Source: Tubiluchus corallicola (taxonomy: Eukaryota > Priapulida > Priapulimorpha > Priapulimorphida > Tubiluchidae). From it: DNA of 64,000 bases. This document shows, piece after piece, positions 1 to 11,400 of this stretch (position 1 is the first letter of the stretch; each line of letters opens with the position of its first letter). The stretch covers positions 186,001 through 250,000 of the forward strand of contig JAQGDQ010000175.1 in the NCBI GenBank assembly GCA_030141605.1, written 5' to 3'. The notes under the pieces are model-generated. The model saw only the letters and a list, made by a program, of their open reading frames with translations, did not search any database and had not been told where the DNA came from. Made by a program: the position numbers and the translations under genes.

Positions 1-1400
1 AGTGATTCACTTGGATTTAAAGTTATTCATTACAATTAAGCAACAAGTTTATTTTCCTGCTATACTTGCAATACTTCTTAACTAGCTTCACGTAAAATAA
101 TATATGTAACATGTAACTATACCTGTCCAATTGGAAAGATGTTTCCAACACAATGTATGATGCAATTACTTTGTTTAATCTAGTAACCAGACTACTCGTT
201 ACTTTTCCAAACTGTTAAACTGCCATTTAAAATACCGCCATTGTAACGAGTAGTCTGATTAAACTAGGATTACTAATCTAGCCAAAAACATGCAGCGCTT
301 TAAATTAGGCTGTTTTGATTATTAGCCACCTTGTTTATCTTAGCCGCACCAAACCCAATGTTGCCGTTCTAACTGGGAAAGCCCAGGTATTTTAACTAAG
401 TTCCAAAGATAGCATAAGACAAATTTTCAAGGGTCAGTTAGAACAAATAAAAATATAATAGGTTTGCTCAGTGGCCCTAAATTTTAACTAATTAATACTG
501 TCTAGACTCTATTATTGTCTGGGATTAAGGCATATTATTCGTGCAAAAAATTTCTACATAAAACTGCTGGCAAGTTCCTTTTGTAAACCCTGCTGTGGAT
601 GTTATTCATTGATTTCATTCATTCAGTGAGGACGTTTGTTAAAAACTGAGTTGTGTTTTGCATAGGTGTCATGTACAGTCAATAAATTAGTCTCCAGAGA
701 TGCCATGTGACAACCTTTTAGCTCTTGGTGATACAGCGCATCGTCCAAGCACATTGTTTTAGAACATTTGTGCTGGTTATATACAAGCTAAGTACAATCA
801 CAGGGCAGCTAAATTTCTTTGCAATAAGCAAAAACTAGTAATACAGGAGTCTGGAGCTCTCTGTAAGCAAGATTTAAAAATATTGTTTATGCCTAAGATT
901 TGGCAGAATTTTAAATTTATTCGTAACAACCATAGTATCCCCCTTATAATAGGCCTCATTATAAGTGGATTATACTTTATTATACATTTGTGCAACTATT
1001 TTGGTCATATGAATGCCGTGTTTAGAGTTGAGAGGGTGTTTTGAGAGTGTTTATCACAATTCAATCTGCCGTTTTTAAATGTAGTAAAAATTTGAATCCA
1101 GTCCACGAAATTATGTATAATGTAGGCAGTTCTTTCAAATGTCCTTGGATCTGTTTCATTCCTAAACTTTTAATTACAATTAAATAAAGGAAAATAAAAC
1201 TAAAGATTGATGTTATTGTCACCATTTTCAAGAGTTAAATCTTAAATCTAAAATCTAAAAGGAAAGCCGAACGATTGTTTAGACTCCATCTCATTTTAAT
1301 TTACTGTCCTAAATATACATTTTCTTGCCTATAAAAGTTATCAATTGTTTCTTATATTTGAATAATTAGCTTAGAAAGTTAATTAACGGCAACCGAACAC
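1..1400. other. Left-edge intergenic DNA
   Basis: AT-rich sequence with no reading frame resembling a protein and no RNA gene that I can see. The only clear structure is the imperfect inverted repeat at 188-257, listed separately. It could hold distal 5' sequence for the NAXE gene or the end of a gene lying outside the window. Confidence 0.5.
176..272. repeat. Short imperfect inverted repeat (hairpin)
   Basis: CAGACTACTCGTTAC at 188-202 is the exact reverse complement of 243-257. The similarity continues outward in diverged form (TAATCTAGTAA on the left, TTAAACTAGGATTA on the right), giving arms of about 27 nt around a 40-nt spacer. It may be a relic of a miniature inverted-repeat element. 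No target duplication was recognised. Confidence 0.6.
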
Positions 1401-1404
1401 AGCT

Positions 1405-1660
1405 ATTGCTTACGTCAGAAGCTAACCACAGTTTATGCAAAAGCAGGCAGCTTAAACGCGTGATGTCACGAAAATGGGCTATACGTCATATGACGTCAGA
1501 AACTAATGCTGCAGTTCATTATCACGGTATCATGGTTTATCACGGTGCCGCCTTCTATTTGTCTGCCATGCGCATGTGACAAAAAGGCACCGTTGCCAAT
1601 CTCAGTAGATTCACTGAGTCGCGCTTAGCTTTGAAAGTTTAACAGAACTTGAGTATCCAA
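1405..1660 (+). promoter_or_regulatory. Probable NAXE promoter with clustered CRE/ATF-like sites
   Basis: Four CREB/ATF-like octamers lie within 90 bp: TTACGTCA (1410-1417), TGATGTCA (1461-1468), TACGTCAT (1482-1489) and the perfect palindrome TGACGTCA (1491-1498). The sequence is locally CpG-richer than its surroundings. A splice donor AAG|GTAATT at 1660/1661 pairs with the acceptor TTGCAG at 1929, so the stretch before 1661 contains the non-coding first exon. The transcription start itself cannot be placed from sequence. That these sites drive NAXE is inferred from position. Confidence 0.5.
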
Positions 1661-1929
1661 GGTAATTATTATTTAATCTAGGCTTTGATTTAAAAAAACT
1701 ATTGTAGTTTTCATTATTTTAGAGCATTCTTTATTTTGAATTAATGTTTACACAATCGTTCGCTTTTCCTTTAATAATGCCCATTTACAGATGTTTGAAA
1801 TTGCCAGCATTGTAAGTAGCTGTGTCTAGAAGCATTACAAAGCTTCTAGTAAAGTGGGTAAAAATGCTGTTTTTTTGTAATCAAACTAAACTTTGATACA
1901 TTGCATTTTAATTTTATTTTTTATTGCAG
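1661..1929 (+). other. Intron in the 5'UTR of NAXE
   Basis: Donor AAG|GTAATT and acceptor TTTTTATTGCAG|AGCC. It is placed just upstream of the start codon. The acceptor alone could also serve as a trans-splice site if this animal uses a spliced leader. I favour a cis intron because a good donor lies 269 bp upstream. Confidence 0.6.
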
Positions 1930-1949
1930 AGCCAGTGGAGTGAGGTTAA

Positions 1950-2708
1950 ATGCGGTTTCTTTTTGCAGTCAGATACAGAAGTGCAGCAGCAGCCATGTCG
2001 AAAATTAAGTACCTTGGACAGGAAGAAGCCATAAAAATAGATCAAGAATTATTCAATGAGTATGCTTTTTCTTTGGATCAACTGATGGAAAATGCTGGAA
2101 TCAGTTGTGCTGTTGCAGTAGCTAAATCCTATCCAATTGGTGCTGATCAGATGGGAAGAGTGCTGATTGCAAGCGGGCCAGGCAATAACGGAGGAGATGG
2201 ACTAGTTTGTGCTCGCCATTTAAAAATGTTTGGATACAAGCCGAGCATCTTTTACCCAAAACCAACTAACAAGCCGTTTTTTCACAACTTAGTGACTCAA
2301 TGTCATAAAATGGAGATTCCTTTCTTGGATAGTTTACCAAGCATTGAAGAACTCGATCAGAACTTTGATATCTGTGTAGATGCTGTGTTTGGGTTTAGCT
2401 TCAAGCCTCCTGTCCGAGGTGAATTTCTGGAGTTGATGGATAAGCTAAAGCAGATCAGTTTTCCTACGTGTAGCATTGACATACCGTCTGGCTGGGATGT
2501 CGAGAGTGGAGATCCAGGAGATGGACTACAACCAGATTGTCTTATTTCGCTAACAGCACCAAAGCATTGTGCCAGATTTTTTACAGGAAGGTATCATTGG
2601 CTTGGTGGAAGATTTGTTCCACCAGAAATGGAAGAACGGTATGGCCTGAACTTACCAGTCTATCCTGGTACTGACTGTGTTGTACGTCTGCCTAGTAAAA
2701 ATGACTGA
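1950..2708 (+). CDS. NAXE: NAD(P)HX epimerase (YjeF_N domain), intronless coding region
   Basis: A 252-aa protein that converts R- to S-NAD(P)HX so that the partner dehydratase can regenerate NAD(P)H. It spans the whole YjeF_N fold and matches vertebrate NAXE over its length. Visible motifs are GPGNNGGDG (76-84, nucleotide-binding loop), VDAVFGF (143-149), [11 protein letters not shown] (175-185), LTAPK (201-205) and [13 protein letters not shown] (213-225). The first ATG gives a short Arg-rich, acid-free leader ([15 protein letters not shown]) that suits mitochondrial import. The second ATG at 1995 (GCAGCC context) would give a cytosolic form starting [11 protein letters not shown]. The coding region has no intron, although NAXE is split in vertebrates; an intron (1661-1929) remains in the 5'UTR. 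AATAAA at 3346-3351 is a possible poly(A) signal. The gene is convergent with ANAPC5. Confidence 0.95.
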   Translation: MRFLFAVRYRSAAAAMSKIKYLGQEEAIKIDQELFNEYAFSLDQLMENAGISCAVAVAKSYPIGADQMGRVLIASGPGNNGGDGLVCARHLKMFGYKPSIFYPKPTNKPFFHNLVTQCHKMEIPFLDSLPSIEELDQNFDICVDAVFGFSFKPPVRGEFLELMDKLKQISFPTCSIDIPSGWDVESGDPGDGLQPDCLISLTAPKHCARFFTGRYHWLGGRFVPPEMEERYGLNLPVYPGTDCVVRLPSKND

Positions 2709-5373
2709 CCGATGAGGAGCAATTTACCATCTAATTTGTAAGCTTTCTCAGCTTTAAATTAATGATTTGTGTAATTACCAGTTGTCATTTGTTTGAACTA
2801 TTTCTAGAGTTTAGGAAGTGCCACTAATCCATAATTTAATGCTGAACTCTAAAATTCTTGGAAATATTGCTAACTGATGATAATGAACTTTAAATTTGAA
2901 TTTGTAAAACTTCATAAAACACCATGAATTTATCAAACAAAGCACAAGCGACTTTCTGACATGATTTTCATAAATATTGTGTTATCAAGTCGGCAAGCCC
3001 ATTCAGTTGTGTACAGTTAAAATACATTAGGTAAGGCAGTTACTACATTTAGATTATTTTAGATTTGGGCACGTATTGTACATTTGTCAGCCTTGAGCAC
3101 ATAAAATCTTATAAAATCAACTTGCTCGTTCATTAACCTTAACAGACCTTAGATAATGTGCATGTGATATGCATGTGCATGCATAACACTCTGCAACTGA
3201 AAGTACTAAGATTTTTTTATGAGTCATTTCATAATTGAAAAATATCCAATTATAATCTAACAAGTTAGAACATTTTTATGTTGTTTTTACGATGTAACTC
3301 AGTTTACTTGCATTTAGAAGGTTATGTTGTGCAACCTAGTAATTAAATAAAATATTATGTTTGTAATTGTTAAAAGCACACAAACGTTTAATTCATAACT
3401 GCATTGGTAAAAAATAATATGCAATAAATATGTATGTCGTAAATATGTGGCGACGAAAATAACTCAAGTTTCCAAATTCTAATTCAGATAACTTTTCTTT
3501 ATATATATAACTTTATGCAGTTTTTATACATTTGGAAAAGTTTGTCTGGAGCCTGGTTCATTATTAAAGATATCCTTCTAAGATGAGTCACTGAACCAGC
3601 ACAGGTGTCTCAGCCACATTTAGATACAATTATCCTTTCTGTATGAGGTAAATAGCCAGCATTTGTAATGGTACATGAAACCTCCTAAAGTGAGTATTGA
3701 ACTCAGGCAGACACAAAACATTCATGCACAGTAAACGTCCTTAATCTTCTGCCATACCGCGCATTTTTTTAAAATTTATCAGTGCATAAAAAATGTCAAC
3801 GAGTCTGGTGAATTCCTAATGTGATTGACCAAAAGATTAAAAATTTAGCTAATAAATTTAACCAGAGTAGCACAGCTGCGATCACGTTTAATTTAGGTAA
3901 CATAAGACTTTAGATTGGTGATGAATCTTGTGAGTCATGTTATAATTATGGACAGACTTGTTACTTAGCTGCACAGTATTGTGTGGCTTTTCCTTAAGAT
4001 GGACATCGGATAGCACAAATTAAAATTGTTCCAAGGATATTTGGACCTCGCCTTTGCGAGTGTATACTTAATGTAGGATGACATTTGCGTCACCTAAAAG
4101 ACAGCAGGACTCATTTACGAAACTCAAAATACACGTATCCAAAAGTGTTCGTATAGAATGTTTACTGTTGTTCATGTGACTCTAGTATGGTTGTGGTTTT
4201 GATGATATCAACTTTTATAATAAGAACAAAAATTACATAAGCACCAAGTAAGAAAATATGATTTTTTTCTCAATCAGTCATCACAAATATAGGTAAGCAC
4301 ATGATATGACAGCCTTACATATTTAAATATTTATAACAAAAAATTCAAATGGAAATGCCATTGTAACCAAACAACATCTTCCAATGACTGAGTAGTGCAG
4401 CTGCAACTTCATGTCAACTAGTGTGTCAAGTTTATTGCATCATATATTCCTACATGTAGTGGTAGTTTGTTCAGTAAAACTTAACAGAAATTAACAGGCT
4501 GTAATCCCCTGTATAAATACTTGTGCAGCTACAGATAATGTACAGCTACTAGAACTTAAAGATCTTCTCTTGTGAAAGTCTACTCAGCACCCAAATTTCA
4601 GTTTTTTTCTTTTTGTAAACAAACTGCACCTGTATCTAAAACAGTGGAAGTTTTTTACAGTTCTTGTTACAGACGTACAGTGCCACATGGCACCGAGTGT
4701 TATTCACGAATGGTTTAGAAGTTTTTACAGCAGCTCTCCCTGTCATTCATGAATAGTATAGAAATTTGTAAAGCAGCTCTCTCCAATTATTTCTCTAGTA
4801 TTGCTATAATAAACTGCCAATGATTTGACTCCTATGCATTGAAAATGTTGGATATTGTTGATTTAACTTCTTAAACTTTAACGCACAGTCGTTTCTTTCT
4901 TCAGTGCATCCAAGTTCGTTTTTCACAAGTGCCTGAAAATAGACACACATTATCAATCAGCTATAAATTATGTGTTTTACCTATTTACCACCAACAAATG
5001 ACAACAATGATATTTGAAGTACAAAATGGCACATTACCGAAAATGCACTGCAGGCATGCATTCTGCGCTGTAAAAATATGCACTACTGTATTAATTCCCT
5101 CACAGCTATCCTTATTCTGCCCTCTTTCTCAACAAATCTGAGTTTTGTGCAAACGACTGCTGCTGCTTTGCTCGATGGATTTAAATAAAAAACTGCTATT
5201 GACAACATGTTCCAGACCAATAGTAGCCCTTTGATTACAAGTTTTTATCCTAACTGACCATGGTTTGCGATTGATTCAGTTCTGAAATTAGTAAGTTTAC
5301 AGAATGATGACACAAAGATCTATCGTCGAGTTCTAATAATTAAAACTTTAGTACATTTACAGCAGGATTTTTT
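2709..5373. other. Region between the convergent NAXE and ANAPC5 genes
   Basis: This contains the NAXE 3'UTR (candidate AATAAA at 3346-3351) and the ANAPC5 3'UTR. TTTATT at 4431-4436 is a possible minus-strand poly(A) signal. A tRNA-like SINE fragment lies at about 3680-3765. The small open frame at 4929-5141 has no recognisable protein character. Confidence 0.5.
3680..3765 (-). repeat. tRNA-derived SINE-like fragment
   Basis: Read on the minus strand there is an A-box-like stretch (TATGGCAGAAGATTAAGG), then about 35 nt later a B-box-like stretch (GAGTTCAATACTC). This spacing fits a degenerate tRNA head. No cloverleaf stems are preserved well enough for a working tRNA, so a decayed SINE is the likelier reading. 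Confidence 0.4.
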
Positions 5374-5404
5374 TCATCTAGAAGCACCAAATTTAAACTT
5401 CTTT

Positions 5405-8400
5405 TCAAGGAAAGACATAGCGCTTTGCAACAGTATTACTTTAAAAAAGCAACAATATTTTTTATGAAAACCTTATGAGACCTGAGCTTACAGTACAAAT
5501 TTGCTACAAACTCTTTAAGTTACATTACTTCATGAAATATTTGATAACTAGAGTACTTTTTTGCAGCAAAAGCACTCAATTTTATAGAAAGAGTTTACAC
5601 TTCTTTCAAGATTCATCCTTTCAATGTTTAGCTTCATTATAAACACAATACAACACCATTATAGCAAACATTGTTTATTGCACATACATTTGTAATGTGA
5701 ACACAGAAAAAGGAACGAAACTCATCATTCATCTAACCAATATAAAAAAATCACTTTGTATACAGCATACTTGGTTATTGCGTACTGCAGATTTTTTGTC
5801 ATGCCTGTTGCCCGTACACTTATTTGTAAGTGTTTGCGTACCATTTGCAACGTCATGTTGAAAGGTTAGTTCGTCTAGTAGCTAATGAATCATTCAGTGG
5901 CTAGCATCAGCTGTTTTATGATTACTAACAATTAGCAACTTACGTATACTAGCAGCGCACTTCTGAGACGTTCAACAACTTTACTGCAATTATTTTGATG
6001 CAAAAATTTTCTATACAAGAGACAAGCAAAAATTTTGAATGGAATGACTTCGAATCTCATTACATCAAAAATAAACAGTACATGGTTTGGTTTATAATTC
6101 TAGTTGCTTAATAAATCCACAAAGCCTTGTCTGACTGTGGACTATTAACCAGTGAGTATCATGCATTTTTTGTTTATATGCATTAACTAGACATTCCTAA
6201 TTTCCCTCCATATTCACTTTATTGTTCCATTAAAGGAAAGTAAAATTTCTGAAACTGTACCTGGATCTTTGTAGTCGCCTGATTGAAAATTTGTTTAATA
6301 TTATGACCTTTTTATACAGGTCACTCCAATCAAGGCTGAAGGTGAAGGAATAGAACAAAAAAACCTGGATACATGTTCCTAAAATTAGAACTCTCATTGA
6401 TTTTTTAGTGACAAGACGAGTTACCTGCTCCCATTCTTGAAGCAGGTGAAGTTGTAATGAGTAGGAAAAAAACTTCCACATAATTTAATTTATGATACAA
6501 GGTTCGTGGGCAAAAATATATTTATACTTGAAACCAATGAAGGCAGATCTTAAGAACACCTTTCATAATTTTTTGTAGCGATAAAAGTGCCTTATATCAG
6601 TAACGGGTTTCCGCTAAATTACAGGCTTAATTCCATAATAGGCCTGATTAAATTGACAGTATTACTTTGTAATCTTTTGAGTGGGTTAAGGTGTAAGGCT
6701 GAGGCTCCTGCTCAGATGTGGCTGCAGTTGTCTAAGGACAACTGATTATGAAAAAGACAGTTTATTGAAATACTCTCGCTAATAAAGTTGCACAATGAAA
6801 CCATACCTGAAAGTACAATGCATCTTTTAGATATCTAAAGGCTTGCATCATCTTAAATCCAGCTATAGCACCAGTTAGTAAAGAGGTAGCTACGGATAAT
6901 GCTGTAAAAATTTGCAATTTTCAATTAGTATATATCAAGATCAGGAAACCTGCATAGATTAAGTCAAAATATTTTATTGCATTGCTATGCAGTTAGCAGT
7001 TAGCGTGAAATTCTTATTAACAAACTGCATGCTGAACTGTGGTTAACATATTTAATATTTTAGCAATTAGATTCGAAACCTCGAAAGATTTCAAATGAAT
7101 ACATTACAAATACAGTCTGGCAACATTTGCTCAGTCACTATAGATAATATGCCCTGCAAGATGAGCTATAATAAAACTTATATTGGCATGATCAAAAATG
7201 TGGCAGTTCTGTGAGGGGGAGGGATAACTGATAGAACTGATATTTTTTCTATTTGAAGAATGTGGACAAGTACAAATAAATGTTACATGATCATGGTAAT
7301 AATCAAGACAAAGGGTCACAACAAATCCATTCCTGAAAGCAACATACAAAGATAATGAAATAGGAACCATTAAGGAAATGTAAACTTGCTTAATACCTTT
7401 ATGCCGCTCTTGTCTTTGGTTCTTATTAGTTGCTTTTACCAGACATTTTGCATACAAATAACGTGCACACGCTTTGTCCATAGTTGAGTTACCAGCCAAA
7501 ATGTTGATGATTTTACTTTCTATCAGCCTTTGAGCTTGATTTGGCATATTCATTAGAAACTGTAAACAACAACTGTAGTATTGACTCAATCAGGTTACTG
7601 ATTACTGTACTTCCTTGTTTCAGAGTCTGTGCTTGATTAAGGGCCTGTCTGAGACTCTGAGTAAGTACCGAGGAAATAGAATGAAACAATAATATGCGGC
7701 TGTGTTTGAATATCCACAAGAACTACTGAGAAAATACTACAAGTCAATCTTGGTGCTCACATGAAAATTTACTGTTATACATTCTGCAATCCAAATAACA
7801 TGCAGACTAGCACGCAGGTAATATCACTGGTCACTCTATTTCTGTGACAACGACTTTAAAATATGGACATTGTCATGTAATGGCTATTAGAAAAGAACGT
7901 TTGCAACTAAATTTGGCAAGCCAGATTTAAATTCCATTGTAACAACAATGAACACATGAAGCACTTGTTCCCTTGTCTTTGTTTTACCCTTTTATTTTAC
8001 ATTATTGTTATTGTTTTTTACATTCTGTTCAAAGTTCTAAGATCTTATCTTGTTTATTTGAGTGATGATGAATGCAACATATTTGAAAGCTATCTGATTA
8101 AATTTGTAAATATAATACATTTTGTGTTGTTTTGTTGCTGTTTTTGTTGTTAACCATTAGTTTTCTGATTGTTTTGCACTTCCGGTAGACAGCTGAGAAA
8201 GTGTGTATTAAACTGACAATGTTTCTGCAAATCATGCTGAGTCCACAGTACTTCGAACTTTAAGTCACTAGGATTTTCCAGCTGAGTGGCTATACAGAGT
8301 GCTGATGCACAGACCTTGCTCAGGTTAGTCACGTTAAAATGCAAAGGCACTCATGCTTGAATTTAGGCATGCCTTAGTTTAAATAAAAAATAAAGACACA

Positions 8401-11400
8401 GGCTCTAAAGCAGGTAAATTAGGCGTATGGCAACTAAAATAAATGTTTTTCCTATTCCTCATATTAAAATGGATACAGAGCTTTGTTCTAACACAAAACA
8501 AGTTATTCGATCATTCCAAAATATTCAAGATCAGTTAAGAGCCATTTAACATGAAAATGCAAACAACATGCTTGACGTTACTAGACATTGTTGATAAGAC
8601 TAATACATGCAGCAATGCCTAAGTACTAATAATGCAACTGCAATTGCAATCTCTCACATAAAATGCAAATTACCTGTACATTTGCAAGATGCAGAGTTAC
8701 AAGAGCCTCCATATAATGTTTGTAATGCTCTCTACAGATCACAATAGCTTCAGTAAGGTACGTAATTGCTTGTTCTGCAATTCCAATTTGACAGTAATAC
8801 TGACAAATTGTCATTAATACTCTGCAAAAGAAATATGTATAGATGAAAAGTTGCTTCTCATGAGTGTTGACCACACAGCACCTATGAAACAATATTATTA
8901 AATCTGATCTACTGGACATCCTATCCACTGGATGCTAATTTGCTTAGGAACAATGGATAGTGCATAATTAAAATGAATAATTTTGTCATAATTTTTTGAG
9001 CTGTACTTAAAAAACTGTAGCTAAATGCTTGCTATCAAGCTACAACATTGCAGGAAGACCTTAACACAAATGCCATTGCTTTCAAGTACAACAGGATAAA
9101 AAGTGCTAAGCTTTGGCTATATACACTCTACTGCAATAAGCAAAAACTTGTTTTAAATCACTTTTGAGGTCACAGGCTGAAGCTTTATTGAATTTATAGG
9201 AAATGCTCATTACAGGACAAACAGATTAAACAAACTAACAGACAAATAAACATACAAAAATAATTAAATACGACTAAAAAGATAACTTCATTTTGTTAAC
9301 AACGTTATTAACCTTCCTTTAGTTATCAGTCATTGTAGCGACTTCCTGCTGACGTTATCCATGATGCGTTCAGCAGAGATTGAAAGGCAACGTAATTTTG
9401 AATAAAACTCAAATTCAATCCACAAAGTAACTAATTCTAACATTTATTTTTCTCCACAGCCTAAACACTAATAATTTTGTCAAATTAACTTAGTGGACCT
9501 CAACATAAACCTGACAAATTTCTAGTGAATGAGTATAATAGCATCTGACCAGCAAGCCATCAATTGCTTTACTGACTGCAAATCAGCGTGAGCGACAATG
9601 CCTGCCAATGCATTTCGCAGATGGGAGCCACCATCCAATAACATATGTGTGCTTGCATAGCAAAATCGTCCAAAAGTCAGCAATTAAACTTTTCTAGTTA
9701 TTCACATATCCTGAATCTCAATTTCATGAGGATCATTTTGATACCAAGTTCATCACTCTATCTTATTTCTAAGCTGAGATAATCCACATTGAAGATGAGG
9801 TGCAGGCTGCTTACTGAAAATCATAATCTTGAGAAAATCGCTGTTAAAGTTAGCCACTGTTTTTTGTTGCGTTTCTGCGAAACACTTAGCAACAGTACAA
9901 ATGTTGGTCGGTTGAACTTTGCAAGAACTCATTGCTGTTATGTTTAAATCCAGTAGATGGCTCTTTTTGACGCAGATCTGGGCTTGGCAACAGAAAAAAG
10001 ACGAAGCAAAATGACAGCTTCCAAGAGCTACAACTGGAGTTTGAATATACAAGTTTTTCTCAAGTGTAACACTAGTTTCTATACAGAAAAGTGGGTATGG
10101 GGTTACAAAATTAGATTTTTAGTATTTTGAAACATTTTCTTAACAATTTGATGCCAGAATATAAACGTCTAATATATTTACAGTTTGCTTTTATAAAAAA
10201 CAAAAAATTGACATTTGACCAAATTTTTGGTGCATTCTACTTTGAAGCAGCATAACGTAGATTTAACTATGCCAACTTATGCATGGTTTTGGCTTGCAAG
10301 CACACATATCCATGATGCTCTTACAGTCTTGCTTGCATAAGTTACTTATTTGCTTACTTACTTACTTAAAATCAATACCTGGCATGAAAATCACTAGAAT
10401 ATTCACTACTTTGCATTCGATTGTACTCGCTACATTGTTCTTTCAACACTTGCAGTAGATCATATGCTTCAGGTTGCCGACCAACAGCGATGTATAGCAA
10501 AGCTTTTCTGTTGAAAAAAGATTATTAAACAAACATAACTGACAGCTACAAAATACTTCTCAAAGTCAATGATAACTACACTACCAAAATTGAAAACAAT
10601 AAAGAGAGAAAATTCTATATTTTGCTGTTTTTTTAACAGCACTTACGCCATCTTTACGGTGAAGTGCTTGTATGCATCATTTCATGTATTAGGATAAAGA
10701 TATTATCCTAAAATATCAGAGGCATAGCAATGGGGGAGGGCAGTGGCGACAGGGGGCAATCATCGCTGGGCAAAAGTGCGAGAGGGCGCAAAATTTTTCC
10801 AGAGTTTAATGACTGTTAATTATTAATTACTAATTCGACATTAACAATAATTAACAAAAGTTTTCAAACTGCTACAAAATTTCCTAGTTACAGATCATAA
10901 ATACTACGTACAGCCTACAAAGAAGGCTAATGTCGTTACTTAGCAGCGAGTTTAACGACTGTTTCGTATTATGAGCAACTTTCCTAGACCAACACATAGA
11001 AGAGTTATTCTCGCGCAGTATCATATCAAACTCAGGATGATTCTCAGAAAAAAATTCCTTTAACCTTATCCCATCACGTCGATAAAGGAAAGTGGGGCTC
11101 AGGGATGCAAAAAACATTCACAATTTGTGGCTTCACCCACGAAACAAATAATCAAGACATTAAGAAGGTAGTGCGCCCGAAGTTTTTTGCGATCGGGTAC
11201 CACACGTCACTGAAAAATATATTATTATAAACAAATTTGTGAAGCTCTTTACTTCATAACACATGCTGCAACAGAAGAGCAATAAAAAAGTCAGCAGGCT
11301 AAATAAAATGAATAATTTATTTTTGGAGAATCTCAATAAGAGCAAAAATTGAAAAACAAAACCAAAATGACCACGGATAATAGTATAGTGATAACCAATT

